From assembly GCF_900343125.1 (NCBI RefSeq), contig NZ_OPYL01000001.1, forward strand, positions 744,001-808,000: a stretch of 64,000 nucleotides of DNA. The letters are read 5' to 3'. Below, piece after piece: positions 33,608-42,300 of this stretch. The DNA is from Dysgonomonas sp. Marseille-P4361 (GTDB taxonomy: Bacteria > Bacteroidota > Bacteroidia > Bacteroidales > Dysgonomonadaceae). Made by a program: the position numbers and the translations under genes. The first letter of the stretch is position 1, and each line of letters starts with the position of its first letter. The notes under the pieces are model-generated. The model was given only the letters and a program-made list of their open reading frames with translations, was not told where the DNA came from and made no database searches.

Positions 33608-34216
33608 ATGACAAATAGCAAAAAAGTATTGGCAGTTGCCGAAATATCATACATCATCCGGAAAGGACTGGTGTATGCCTTATCTGAATTGTCTAGCGTG
33701 AGTAAGGTTGTAGAGCTGAAAGAAATGGATGATATAAGTCATCAGCTGGAACGATTGCAGCCTGATGCCCTCCTTATTAATCCGATGCTTCTCGGACATG
33801 CTTCCAGACAAGATATTCGCCAACAATTGAATCTCGACAAAAATATAGCAATCATAGCGTTAGTATATAATCTGATCGACGAGCAATTTTACCGTAGCTA
33901 TGATGCCGTGATACGGATAAATGACTCAGAATCTAAGATAGAAGAAACTCTTAATGCTTGCCTGAACAAGAATCAAAGCACGCAGACAGATCAGGAAGAG
34001 CTGAGCGACAGAGAGAAAGAAATCTTGGTAAGTGTAGTTAAAGGGATGAGTAATAAAGAAATTGCCGATCATCATAATATCTCGATACATACAGTTATCA
34101 CGCACAGGAGAAATATGACCCGAAAATTGAAGGTGCACAGTATCTCCGGACTTACTATTTACGCAATAATAAATAAACTTATAGACATTTCTGATATCAA
34201 ATATCAGGATGAATAA
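33608..34216 (+). CDS. LuxR-type response regulator with degenerate receiver domain
   Basis: The 202-residue DNA-binding protein has an N-terminal receiver-like domain (1-110) and a LuxR/NarL helix-turn-helix (about 130-195) with 'LSDREKEILVSVVKGMSNKEIADHHNISIHTVITHRRN'-type motif, shown by 'NKEIADHHNIS' and 'ITHRRNMTRKL'. The phosphoacceptor Asp is replaced by N58 in 'PDALLINPM', and the N-terminal acidic pair and the conserved Lys are also missing. No kinase gene is adjacent. It is 14 bases from a hemerythrin gene and probably regulated without phosphorylation. Confidence 0.9.
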   Translation: MTNSKKVLAVAEISYIIRKGLVYALSELSSVSKVVELKEMDDISHQLERLQPDALLINPMLLGHASRQDIRQQLNLDKNIAIIALVYNLIDEQFYRSYDAVIRINDSESKIEETLNACLNKNQSTQTDQEELSDREKEILVSVVKGMSNKEIADHHNISIHTVITHRRNMTRKLKVHSISGLTIYAIINKLIDISDIKYQDE

Positions 34217-34230
34217 ATAAAAGTAATATT

Positions 34231-34938
34231 ATGAAGAATGTTACTATAGTATTCAAAAAGAACATGAAGATGTCGGAGCTCATTGATGCCGACTATCGCC
34301 TTTTACTGTTGTTAAATCGCCTGAAAATATCATTAGGGTTTGGAGAAAAGAGTGTAGATGCAGTATGTAAAGAAAATAATTTTGACACAGACTGTTTCCT
34401 CTTTTTGGCAAACTACCAATCAAACAGGTCGATAACCAATATACACGAAACGTTTGCAACTCTTCCACTGGAACCTTTTCTTCAATATTTGAAGAATTCG
34501 CATAGCTATTTTCTGGAAAAAAGATTGCCGAATATCAGACGTAAGCTTGAGCTTGTCTTTGCCAGCAGTGATAAAGGACTGCAGCATATCGTTTTCGATT
34601 TCTTCGATAATTATACAAAGGAAGTGGCAGAGCATATGGAATATGAAGATGATGTGGTTTTTCCGTATGTCCGTACATTGATGGAGAAGACATGTCCCGA
34701 TCAGTATTCGATCAATATATTTGAAGAACGTCACAATGACATTGAGGCTAAAATGAGTGACTTGAAGCAGATTTTGATGAAATATGTGTCGGGTACAACA
34801 GATCAGATGTTGATGGTAAATATCCTCATGGAGTTGTATATGTCAGAAGAAGAGTTGGAGGCACATACCTTTATCGAAGACAATCTTGTGATTCCTCGTG
34901 TAAAGGAAATGGAAGAAGCAAGAATAAATAAGAAATAA
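34231..34938 (+). CDS. Hemerythrin HHE-domain protein
   Basis: The 235-residue cytoplasmic protein has a hemerythrin-like four-helix core with His/Glu/Asp positions in 'LKNSHSYFLEKRLPN', 'VAEHMEYEDDVVFPYV', 'FEERHNDIEAKM' and 'ELEAHTFIEDNLVIPRV'. These would bind a di-iron centre that senses or scavenges O2, NO or peroxide. Its stop is followed by a terminator lying in the adjacent flippase gene. It is co-transcribed with the LuxR regulator, so it may feed a redox signal to it (inference). Confidence 0.88.
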   Translation: MKNVTIVFKKNMKMSELIDADYRLLLLLNRLKISLGFGEKSVDAVCKENNFDTDCFLFLANYQSNRSITNIHETFATLPLEPFLQYLKNSHSYFLEKRLPNIRRKLELVFASSDKGLQHIVFDFFDNYTKEVAEHMEYEDDVVFPYVRTLMEKTCPDQYSINIFEERHNDIEAKMSDLKQILMKYVSGTTDQMLMVNILMELYMSEEELEAHTFIEDNLVIPRVKEMEEARINKK

Positions 34939-34945
34939 GATAAAT

Positions 34946-36421
34946 CTACTTTTTTATAAACCACTTTTTAAGGTCTTCCAATGTGAAGACCTTTTTTAGA
35001 TTTATATAGGCATATATAAGTGATAATATAAGAATTGCTCCTCCTCCCAAAGTCTGAAACTGTTTGTAGTATACAGATATTACAAATACGCAGATAATAG
35101 CACATAGGTTGACTATCCCCATTCTGATGATATTGCTATCCCAGCTGAAGGAAGATACTTTCCTCACCATAAAATACACAGTTGGTAAATAGACGCAATA
35201 GGCTATGAAATATCCAATACCTGTAGCATCTAATCCATACGATGGATAGAGTAAATAGGCTGCCAGTAGATACGCAGCATAAAATATAACTTCGGAAATG
35301 AGGAAGAGTTTCCCCTTACCTTTTGCCAATAAAATGAATGCAATGGGCCAGCTTAAAACCTTGAAATAAGTTCCCAATATCTGCCATTTCAAGATAGTGC
35401 TTGCGTATATAAACTCGGACGAATAGAGTACGGAAAGAGCAAAGTCAGAAAATAGTAGAAGACCGATTATGATAGGGCTAGCAATCACTAAGATGATATA
35501 AGTTTGCTCATTGACGAGCGATCTGGCTTTGCTATCGTTGCCCGATATTGCAGATAGACGAGGAAAAAAATCAGCACCCATCGATTTGAGAATAAGCCCG
35601 AGGTAAACATTCGTTATCACCCACGAAGACTGAAAAAGCCCTGCCGCATCCAAGTCTATATATCGAGAGATGAAAGCGCGTATCAGAAACATGCTTAATG
35701 TACCTAAAAAACCGGCAGTGACAATATATAACCCCAATTTCAGACTGGATAGCCCTCTCCTGAAAGCTTCCTTGTTAGATATAGGAATATTTTTAATCTT
35801 AAGCCTTCGGTAGTAGAATTCGACGAAAACAAAACCTATCAGAGCATTAAGAATTAATGCCGGAACAATAGCGTCTATTCGCCATATGTAATAGAGGGGA
35901 AGGGTGATAATGAGTCCTAATAGACTACCCCAGATTGTAGACTTGGCCAATTCAGGTATTTTTCTCATGCCCTGAAGTATGACAGATCTTCCCGTTGTCA
36001 GAATAAAGAGAGCAGTCGCAACAGATAGCAAAGCAATGTAGATGGCGTAACTGTCGTCTTCGAATAGCCATCCGCTAATAGGAATACAGAACAGAATGCA
36101 TAAGGCGGTAGAGAGCAGGATTGAAAAGAAAATCCATTTGTTGAAGCTGACGATAGCCTTATTCAAAATTGTATCATCTTCTTGGCTATTAGCTTCGGCT
36201 ATTTCCTTTACGGAGGAAGTATCCATTCCAAGCATACTGCTTGTGCGAACCATGTCGATTATGGACTGGTATATCCCCAACAAACCGACCCCTATGGGAC
36301 CAAGCAACAGAGCGATAACCTTAGTACGGATTACGCCTATAAGTATTACCACCACTTGCGAACCTCCAAATATGGATGTTGACTTGATAATCTGGTTATA
36401 TGATGAATTATCTTTCTTCAA
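34946..36421 (-). CDS. Polysaccharide flippase / O-antigen translocase (Wzx-like)
   Basis: The 491-residue protein has about 14 predicted membrane segments and the MATE-like fold of Wzx/MVF flippases. 'IKSTSIFGGSQVVVILIGVIRTKVIALLLGP' is the Wzx-type N-terminus (seen as 'IRTKVIALLLGPIGVG') and 'FFPRLSAISGND' is typical. It carries undecaprenyl-linked oligosaccharide across the inner membrane. No other capsule gene is adjacent, unlike typical clusters. Convergent with the hemerythrin gene. Confidence 0.87.
   Translation of the reverse strand: MKKDNSSYNQIIKSTSIFGGSQVVVILIGVIRTKVIALLLGPIGVGLLGIYQSIIDMVRTSSMLGMDTSSVKEIAEANSQEDDTILNKAIVSFNKWIFFSILLSTALCILFCIPISGWLFEDDSYAIYIALLSVATALFILTTGRSVILQGMRKIPELAKSTIWGSLLGLIITLPLYYIWRIDAIVPALILNALIGFVFVEFYYRRLKIKNIPISNKEAFRRGLSSLKLGLYIVTAGFLGTLSMFLIRAFISRYIDLDAAGLFQSSWVITNVYLGLILKSMGADFFPRLSAISGNDSKARSLVNEQTYIILVIASPIIIGLLLFSDFALSVLYSSEFIYASTILKWQILGTYFKVLSWPIAFILLAKGKGKLFLISEVIFYAAYLLAAYLLYPSYGLDATGIGYFIAYCVYLPTVYFMVRKVSSFSWDSNIIRMGIVNLCAIICVFVISVYYKQFQTLGGGAILILSLIYAYINLKKVFTLEDLKKWFIKK
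34970..34997 (+). terminator. Terminator of the LuxR-hemerythrin transcript inside the flippase gene
   Basis: AAGGTCTTC (34970-34978) pairs with GAAGACCTT (34985-34993) and is followed by T residues, on the plus strand. It lies within the last codons of the minus-strand flippase gene. Confidence 0.7.
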
Positions 36422-36445
36422 TCTTCTTATTTGATTATTCTACTG

Positions 36446-36453
36446 CAAATCTA
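36446..36453 (-). promoter_or_regulatory. -7 promoter motif for the flippase gene
   Basis: TAGATTTG on the minus strand matches TAnnTTTG, 25 bases before the ATG at 36421. Confidence 0.55.
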
Positions 36454-36619
36454 CCTTATTTGTTGTACAATAAGAAAATAATTTCGTTTACTAAACAACA
36501 ATTGTCAACTAATCATGCAATTATGTTATAACAAAATATAAAAATATGTGAAAAATACTGAGAATAATTTTATTCTGACTATTTTAGCAGCATAAAATAA
36601 TTAATAAAAAACAGACCAG

Positions 36620-36811
36620 ATGAACACACTTTTATTTTTAGGGAATTTAGGTACCCCAGAGATTATCATTATAGCTATTATCGTTTTATTATTGTTCGGA
36701 GGAAAGAAAATACCGGAACTAATGAAAGGTATTGGTAAAGGCGTTAAGAACTTTAAAGATGGAGTTAGCGGCATCGAGAATGATATTAAAGGAGTAGAAG
36801 AAGATAAATAA
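36620..36811 (+). CDS. tatA: Twin-arginine translocase subunit TatA/TatE
   Basis: The 63-residue protein has one N-terminal membrane helix ('EIIIIAIIVLLLFGGKKIPELMKGIGKGV') with the TatA 'FGGKKIPEL' hinge, then a short amphipathic helix. It forms the pore of the twin-arginine export system for folded proteins. tatC is not in the window, so the system is split. A terminator follows. Confidence 0.93.
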   Translation: MNTLLFLGNLGTPEIIIIAIIVLLLFGGKKIPELMKGIGKGVKNFKDGVSGIENDIKGVEEDK

Positions 36812-36839
36812 TTATAATTATCTGATTATTAGGTAAATA

Positions 36840-36866
36840 AAACTCAGGCGCGGCGTGTCTGAGTTT
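36840..36866 (+). terminator. Terminator after tatA
   Basis: AAACTCAG (36840-36847) pairs with CTGAGTTT (36859-36866), followed by a T-rich tract. Confidence 0.75.
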
Positions 36867-36909
36867 TTGTTTTATAGTATTTGACCTGTAAAAAATCATC
36901 GAAGATAAG

Positions 36910-37332
36910 ATGGATATATGTATTGACTTTGACGGGACATGCGTGTCTCACGAATTTCCTAAGATAGGGAAAGATATTGGAGCTATTCCAGTGCTTAAAG
37001 AACTTGTAGATAAAGGGCATCGCCTGATTTTATTCACTATGCGTAGCGACCGCAAGAAGAAAAAAAAGGTTGACGGACAAGAGGTAATTGTAGAGGAGAA
37101 TGTATTGACAGAAGCTGTTCAATGGTTCGAAGAGAATGAGATCCCTTTATATGGGGTTCAGAAAAACCCAACGCAACGTTTCTGGACTTCCTCTCCCAAG
37201 GCTTATGGACATCTGTATATAGATGACGCAAATTTGGGTTGCCCATTGATAAGTGATGATCCGGAGTCGGAGAGACCTTATGTTGACTGGGCAAAGGTTA
37301 AACTGATTCTAATGGAGAGAGGTATCTTGTAA
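36910..37332 (+). CDS. Small HAD-like phosphatase/hydrolase
   Basis: The 140-residue protein begins with HAD motif I 'DICIDFDGTCVSHEFP' and has 'LFTMRSDRK' (motif II-like), with a possible motif IV in 'GHLYIDDANLG'. It lacks a cap domain. The substrate is unknown. It lies 32 bases upstream of the glycerophosphodiesterase gene on the same strand, so it is probably in an operon with it. Confidence 0.82.
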   Translation: MDICIDFDGTCVSHEFPKIGKDIGAIPVLKELVDKGHRLILFTMRSDRKKKKKVDGQEVIVEENVLTEAVQWFEENEIPLYGVQKNPTQRFWTSSPKAYGHLYIDDANLGCPLISDDPESERPYVDWAKVKLILMERGIL

Positions 37333-37364
37333 GACCTTCTATCTTAATATCTAAATACTTGAAT

Positions 37365-38180
37365 ATGAAAGACACTTTATTTTATATATTTATTTTTTTT
37401 ATTGTAATATCTTGTACATCGCAGAAGAAAAATAGTCTAGAGGCGAACTATCACGACAATCCTGTTATCGCTCATCGGGGAGCTTGGAAGAATACAGGAT
37501 ATCCCCAGAACTCGATAGCCTCATTAAAGGCAGCGATAGCCTTGAAATGTCATGGATCGGAAATTGATGTGCAACTAACGAAGGAGGACTCTTTAATAGT
37601 TTTTCATGATATAAGAGTCAGGGGTATGGCGATAGACTCGATGAAATACACCGATTTGATTACTGTCCCGTTAGCAAATGGAGAGAGAATCCCTACTCTT
37701 CGAGATTGTATTTTGGAGGCTAAAAAGCAAGTAGGAACCAAATTGATAATTGATATAAAAACACCTCATTATACGCCTAGAGCAAAGGAGAATGCGCAGC
37801 AGGTTCTGAAGTTAGTGAAAGAATTACGTGCTGAAACTCTTGTCGAGTTTTTGGTTGGTGATCTGGAAGCTCTTGAGTATCTTATATCAGAGACGACTAT
37901 CCCGGTAGCTTATCTAGGGCGCTGGAAAAATGAACTGCCAGTAATGTATCCCGATTCTATATTGCAGTATGGTGTAAAATACCTCGACTATCAAGATGTA
38001 CATTATAAAAAGCATCCGGAATGGATATCAAAGTTTCAAGAAGAGAACATTCATCTAAATGCTTGGACTATAAACGAGAAAGAAGATATGATTTGGTTTA
38101 TTGAAAAAAACTTTGATTATATTACAACAGATGAGCCTGAATTGTTGTTAGATATAGTAAGAGAGCGTCTTGTAAACTAA
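37365..38180 (+). CDS. Glycerophosphodiester phosphodiesterase family lipoprotein
   Basis: The 271-residue protein has lipobox 'IVISC' (Cys about 18) and a GDPD TIM-barrel: 'AHRGAWKNTGYPQNSIASLKAA' with HRG and Asn, then 'GSEIDVQLTKEDSLIVFHD' with the metal Glu, Asp and His. It hydrolyses glycerophosphodiesters or related phospholipid headgroups in the periplasm or at the outer membrane. The start ATG at 37365 is preferred over a TTG six bases upstream. It precedes the 2-hydroxyacid dehydrogenase gene by 10 bases. Confidence 0.9.
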   Translation: MKDTLFYIFIFFIVISCTSQKKNSLEANYHDNPVIAHRGAWKNTGYPQNSIASLKAAIALKCHGSEIDVQLTKEDSLIVFHDIRVRGMAIDSMKYTDLITVPLANGERIPTLRDCILEAKKQVGTKLIIDIKTPHYTPRAKENAQQVLKLVKELRAETLVEFLVGDLEALEYLISETTIPVAYLGRWKNELPVMYPDSILQYGVKYLDYQDVHYKKHPEWISKFQEENIHLNAWTINEKEDMIWFIEKNFDYITTDEPELLLDIVRERLVN

Positions 38181-38190
38181 AACAGTTGTT

Positions 38191-39141
38191 ATGAAAAAAA
38201 TATTAATGGGACATAACTTCAAAAGAGAAGGCTTTTCTTCCTTGGAAGGTAAATTTGAAGTAATCTATCCCGAAGAAAAAATATTTTCGAAAGAGGAAAT
38301 ATTGGAACGTATCGTAGATGTTGATGTATTGGTTCCTAACTTCTCTTTTCAGACAAATGCAGAGATTATCGATGCAGGCAAAAATCTGAAACTGATTTCT
38401 AATTACGGGGTCGGGTATAATAATATTGATGTTGATTATGCTTCAAAAAGAGGAATTATAGTGACCAACGCCCCCCAATCGGTTTTGGAACCAACTGCCG
38501 AACTCTGTTTTGCCCTGATATCGGCAACAGCACGAAAGGTTGCTTATTATAATCATAAGCTGCATAATGGAGTGCGACTCGACTGGGGAATATTTGGCGA
38601 TTTAGGGATGCCTTTATATGGTCAAACACTGGGAATCTATGGTATGGGTAGAATAGGGCAGGCTGTTGCCCGCAGAGCAGTAGCATCCGGAATGAAAGTT
38701 TTGTATCATAACAGACATAGATTGTCTGAAGATATAGAACGTAGGTATAATGCACGCTATGTGGACTTCGACACCTTGCTGAAAGAATCTGATATTATCT
38801 CATTGAATGCTCCGGCTACAGCAGAGACATATCATCTTATGGGGCACAAAGAATTTGAGAAAATGAAGAATTCTGCTATTCTTATTAATACCGCACGTGG
38901 TCAGCTGGTGGACGAAAAAGCGCTTGCCGAAGCCTTAAAGTCGGGTGAAATATGGGCGGCTGGCTTAGATGTTTTTGAAAATGAGCCTAAAATACTACCC
39001 GAATTGCTGGAGTTGGACAATGCTATAGTTTGTCCTCATGCTGGCACTAGCACTTACCAGGCTAGGATAGAAATGGAGCGGGAGGTTGCAAAAAATATAA
39101 TTAACTTCTTTGAAGGTGGTGCAATAGATAAGGTGAATTGA
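38191..39141 (+). CDS. D-isomer-specific 2-hydroxyacid dehydrogenase
   Basis: The 316-residue NAD(P)-dependent enzyme has the Rossmann motif 'LGIYGMGRIGQAVARRA' (about 150-166), the catalytic Arg in 'INTARGQLVDEKAL', Glu in 'GLDVFENEPK' and His in 'VCPHAGTST'. It reduces 2-keto acids or oxidises D-2-hydroxy acids; the specific substrate (glyoxylate, hydroxypyruvate or other) is not clear. Its stop codon abuts that of the convergent phosphatase gene, and both lie in a terminator loop. Confidence 0.92.
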   Translation: MKKILMGHNFKREGFSSLEGKFEVIYPEEKIFSKEEILERIVDVDVLVPNFSFQTNAEIIDAGKNLKLISNYGVGYNNIDVDYASKRGIIVTNAPQSVLEPTAELCFALISATARKVAYYNHKLHNGVRLDWGIFGDLGMPLYGQTLGIYGMGRIGQAVARRAVASGMKVLYHNRHRLSEDIERRYNARYVDFDTLLKESDIISLNAPATAETYHLMGHKEFEKMKNSAILINTARGQLVDEKALAEALKSGEIWAAGLDVFENEPKILPELLELDNAIVCPHAGTSTYQARIEMEREVAKNIINFFEGGAIDKVN

Positions 39142-39155
39142 TTACAATTCACCTT
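39130..39155. terminator. Bidirectional terminator built from the ends of two genes
   Basis: An 11-bp perfect inverted repeat (39130-39140 and 39145-39155) with a 4-base loop spans the junction of the two convergent genes. The plus-strand TGA (39139-39141) and the minus-strand TAA (39142-39144) lie at the loop. AT-rich tails follow in both directions. Confidence 0.75.
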
Positions 39156-39621
39156 CTTTTATTCTGTTTAGTAAGCCTTCGCAAGCATCCTCAAGTAAAT
39201 CAAGTACCAATTCGAAGCCATCTGCTCCAGAATAGTAAGGATCGGGGATATGGTCGTGATTGTACTTTTGGGAAAACTCAACCATTCGATATACTTTTCT
39301 TTCTGAATCCAGATCTGGAGCCAGTCGCATTATATTGTGATAATTGCTGTCGTCCATGGCCAGAATGACATCGAAGTCGTCAAAGTCGTTTCTGGTGAAA
39401 CGCCGTGATATAGAGTCGAATTTATAACCTCTACGAGACCCATGGTGACGCATGCGAGAGTCGGGGAGTTCTCCATCGTGATAGCCCGAAGTCCCTGCTG
39501 AATCTACTGATATATAGTTGTCTAACTTCTGCTCTTTAATCATTCGTTTCAGAATTCCTTCTCCGGCTGGAGAGCGACATATATTTCCCAAACAAACAAA
39601 TAGAACTTTATAATTTCTCAT
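39142..39621 (-). CDS. Low-molecular-weight protein tyrosine phosphatase
   Basis: The 159-residue enzyme has the P-loop 'VCLGNICRSPAGEGIL' (CX5R with Cys about residue 10) near the N-terminus and the acid Asp in 'HIPDPYYSGADGF'. LMW-PTPs dephosphorylate tyrosine kinases or substrates, often linked to exopolysaccharide synthesis, but no BY-kinase is near here. Single gene with promoter motif at 39645-39652. Confidence 0.95.
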   Translation of the reverse strand: MRNYKVLFVCLGNICRSPAGEGILKRMIKEQKLDNYISVDSAGTSGYHDGELPDSRMRHHGSRRGYKFDSISRRFTRNDFDDFDVILAMDDSNYHNIMRLAPDLDSERKVYRMVEFSQKYNHDHIPDPYYSGADGFELVLDLLEDACEGLLNRIKEGEL

Positions 39622-39644
39622 ATATTTTCTTTAATTTAGTGGGG

Positions 39645-39652
39645 CAAAGGTA
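39645..39652 (-). promoter_or_regulatory. -7 promoter motif for the LMW phosphatase
   Basis: TACCTTTG on the minus strand matches TAnnTTTG, 24 bases before the ATG at 39621. Confidence 0.55.
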
Positions 39653-39753
39653 TAGATTTTGCCTCATTCTGAAAAATATGCCCACCTATCGAAAGAGATC
39701 TGCTAATGTATAAGCTAGTCTCTCTATTATCAATGCCCAAATAATATTTAACT

Positions 39754-41007
39754 ATGAAGAAACTATTGTACTTAATTTGTTTGATTTTGCTTATTACATC
39801 TTGTAATAGGGAAAAACCTGATGTGAAAGAAAAGAAGGAAACTGAAGCAAAGTCTTTGCCGTCTAAAGGAGAAATGACGATTCTAGCCTGGTATAGTCTT
39901 CCTAATGCAGAAATGACTCTGGAGCGTTTTCGCGAACTTAGAGATTGTGGGTTTACCCATAGTTTTTCGCATCATTATACTGATAATGATATGATGGAAA
40001 ATGCTCTTGACTTGGCAGAGGAAGTAGGGGTGAAACTGATTATTAGAACACCGGAATTATCCTCAGAGCCAGAAGAAACAGTAAAACGCTTTATGAATCA
40101 CCCTGCAACCGGTGGTTACTTCTTGATGGATGAACCAAATGCTGATCAGTTCGAAATGTTGGCAAAATGGGCGAGGAGAATTGAATCGGTAGATACTACT
40201 CATCCTTGTTACTTGAATTTATTTCCTATCTATGTTGATCCTAATGCGATCAAGGTTGGGAGTTACTCGGAATATGTAGATCGATTTGATAAAGAAGTAA
40301 ATCTGCCTATTCTGTCATTTGACAATTATCCTATAATCTATGAGGATAAAGAAAAAGGAACAACAATGGTGCGTGACAACTTCCATGAAAATCTGGAAGT
40401 TTTCTTAAAGAAGAGTCAAGAAGTAAATAAACCATTCTGGGCTTTTTCTCTTGCTGTTGCTCATTGGACGTATCCAATACCGGTGTTGGCTCATATGCGT
40501 TTCCAGATGTATAGCAATTTGGCATACGGAGCGCAAGGATTGCAGTATTTTACTTATTGGACACCCGAAACAGATAGTTTCGATTTCCATCATGGCCCTA
40601 TAACAAGAGATGGTAAGCGTACAGAGGTTTATGATGATGTGAAGACTCTTAACCAAGAGATACAAGGATTGAGCCCTGTGTTTTTAGGTGCTAAAGTCCT
40701 TTCTGTAAAACATACCGGTGAGGTAATCCCTTCTGGAACTACAAGATTGGAGACCCTACCTTCTGTTGTTAAATCTTTGAAAAGTGAAGGTTCGGAAGGG
40801 GCAATCGTTTCCCATTTGGAAAATGGAGATAGGGAGTTCCTTGTTGTAGTGAATCGGGATATTCACAATAAAATGATGCTGACGATAGATTTAGATGCTA
40901 AAGTAGAACGAGTAATGAAAGATGGCTCTTTACTTCCTGCTGATACCTATAGCTCAACTATAGGTGTAGATGCGGGCGACATCATTGTTTATAGTTGGAT
41001 GAAATAA
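39754..41007 (+). CDS. Glycosidase-like TIM-barrel lipoprotein
   Basis: The 417-residue protein has lipobox 'LLITSC' (Cys about 17), a charged linker, and a TIM-barrel-like domain: 'TILAWYSLPNAEMTLERFRELRDCGFTHSFSHHYTD' region, 'GYFLMDEPNAD', 'ILSFDNYPII' and 'QGLQYFTYWTPE'. That is the look of GH5/GH42-like clan A enzymes or of putative hypothetical glycosidases of Bacteroidetes; the acid Glu in 'MDEPN' is a candidate. The C-terminal part is beta-rich. I cannot name the substrate. Single gene. Confidence 0.78.
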   Translation: MKKLLYLICLILLITSCNREKPDVKEKKETEAKSLPSKGEMTILAWYSLPNAEMTLERFRELRDCGFTHSFSHHYTDNDMMENALDLAEEVGVKLIIRTPELSSEPEETVKRFMNHPATGGYFLMDEPNADQFEMLAKWARRIESVDTTHPCYLNLFPIYVDPNAIKVGSYSEYVDRFDKEVNLPILSFDNYPIIYEDKEKGTTMVRDNFHENLEVFLKKSQEVNKPFWAFSLAVAHWTYPIPVLAHMRFQMYSNLAYGAQGLQYFTYWTPETDSFDFHHGPITRDGKRTEVYDDVKTLNQEIQGLSPVFLGAKVLSVKHTGEVIPSGTTRLETLPSVVKSLKSEGSEGAIVSHLENGDREFLVVVNRDIHNKMMLTIDLDAKVERVMKDGSLLPADTYSSTIGVDAGDIIVYSWMK

Positions 41008-41010
41008 TAA

Positions 41011-41045
41011 AAAACGACTGTCTGAGTTTACTCGACAGTCGTTTT
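41011..41045. terminator. Bidirectional terminator between the glycosidase-like gene and the EEP gene
   Basis: AAAACGACTGTC (41011-41022) pairs with GACAGTCGTTTT (41034-41045), 12 bp perfect, with GAG/CTC pairing in the loop. A and T tails suit both directions. Confidence 0.8.
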
Positions 41046-41071
41046 CTTATATTTAGGTCTCTTAATTACTC

Positions 41072-41986
41072 CTATTTTAGCAAGAATGTGCTAAGCACAG
41101 CTCTATGATCCGAAGGGTAATTCTTTATTCTAATATCACTATTTGGACTTTCCTCTCCTATAATTTGAGAGTCAGTTAATTCTATATTCTTATTTCCCCA
41201 GAATAAGACAAAATCTATTCGATCCATGATTTCTTGCTGATTGGAAGCAGGAGGGATGGAAGTCCATGTATAACCGGGATATTTAACTTCCTCGGGATAT
41301 TTCGTGCGATATGAATCATTAAAACCTGCCTTATCATGGAATGCCTTTGCTGATGGCCATAGAACAGCCATTTTGTGCAATCCGGCTTCAGCTGCTTTAT
41401 CTGTCCAGTCTAGGAAAGAAGGTTCATTGAAATCTCCGGTAACAAAAATAGGATAACCTTCTTTTTGTACTTGCAGGATATCGTTTATGCTAGTATGCAC
41501 AGCTTCACCTCTACTTGCTGTTGCTGATGCTACAGCCTCTTCGCTAGTGGTGAGTAGAGGGGCACCACAGTACTCTATGCCGTTGAGTTGGTAGGGCTCG
41601 TAGGGGCAATACATTAAATGATGATTAAAAATCCAGACAAAACGCTTGTCGTCTATTTTGATTTTTACACCATTCTTGCTCGCGGAAGTATCTATAATTG
41701 GGTATCTACTGATAATGACTTCGCTTCTGGATCGATTATAAGAGTGCCAGCCAAGGCTGTCTGCTATATGGATAGCTACATCCTTTTCGTGGCCCCAGGC
41801 TTCTTGTATTCCTATTATGTCAGCGCCGCTAGTAACGAATACATTCGCAGTTTCTTGTATTGATTTACCTCCACCCATCCATATGTTGAAACTCATAACT
41901 TTCAGAGTGGTTGGTTCAGCTTGTTTGCAAGCATTCAATGAAAGTAAAACAACAGTAATCAGTAGTAGTTTAAAGGTGTTTTTCAT
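41072..41986 (-). CDS. Endonuclease/exonuclease/phosphatase family lipoprotein
   Basis: The 304-residue protein has a lipobox-like 'LLSLNAC' (Cys about 20) and an EEP domain: 'KVMSFNIWMGGGKSI', 'DIIGIQEAWG' (metal Glu), 'VTGDFNEPSF' (Asp, Asn) and 'NYPSDHRAVLSTF' (Asp-His). It resembles DNase I-like or sphingomyelinase-like hydrolases; the substrate (nucleic acid, phospholipid) cannot be told. The start at 41986 fits the signal peptide; the upstream ATG at 42004 lies in the cbpM gene. It is 10 bases past cbpM and ends the operon. Confidence 0.88.
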   Translation of the reverse strand: MKNTFKLLLITVVLLSLNACKQAEPTTLKVMSFNIWMGGGKSIQETANVFVTSGADIIGIQEAWGHEKDVAIHIADSLGWHSYNRSRSEVIISRYPIIDTSASKNGVKIKIDDKRFVWIFNHHLMYCPYEPYQLNGIEYCGAPLLTTSEEAVASATASRGEAVHTSINDILQVQKEGYPIFVTGDFNEPSFLDWTDKAAEAGLHKMAVLWPSAKAFHDKAGFNDSYRTKYPEEVKYPGYTWTSIPPASNQQEIMDRIDFVLFWGNKNIELTDSQIIGEESPNSDIRIKNYPSDHRAVLSTFLLK

Positions 41987-41996
41987 AATTATAAGT

Positions 41997-42284
41997 TTAT
42001 TCAATAAGGCGTAACATCTGTTTTAGTTGCTGAATTTCTTGTTGCATGTCATCTATCTTATCCAGTAAATTTCTGATAACATCTATCCCTTCTACATTGA
42101 TTGATAGATCGTAATACCAACGTACGTATTGCTCTAATCTACTAAGCTGAGCAATGTCAATATACTGTTCATTATCAACTATGGTTAATTCGATCAGTCC
42201 TTCATTTTCGAGTTGTTCAATGAAATCAAAATCTATTTGACTTCTTGTGCAATATTCGCGTATTATTATCAATTCTGTATTCAT
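41997..42284 (-). CDS. cbpM: Chaperone modulator CbpM
   Basis: The 95-residue MerR-like protein binds and inhibits the DnaJ homologue CbpA in enterobacteria. 'IIIREYCTRSQIDFDFIEQLENEGLI' is the CbpM-like N-terminus and a coiled coil ends the protein ('IDDMQQEIQQLKQML'). It directly follows cbpA by 16 bases, which is the expected neighbour. Confidence 0.9.
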   Translation of the reverse strand: MNTELIIIREYCTRSQIDFDFIEQLENEGLIELTIVDNEQYIDIAQLSRLEQYVRWYYDLSINVEGIDVIRNLLDKIDDMQQEIQQLKQMLRLIE

Positions 42285-42300
42285 AATCGTAAATTTTAAA

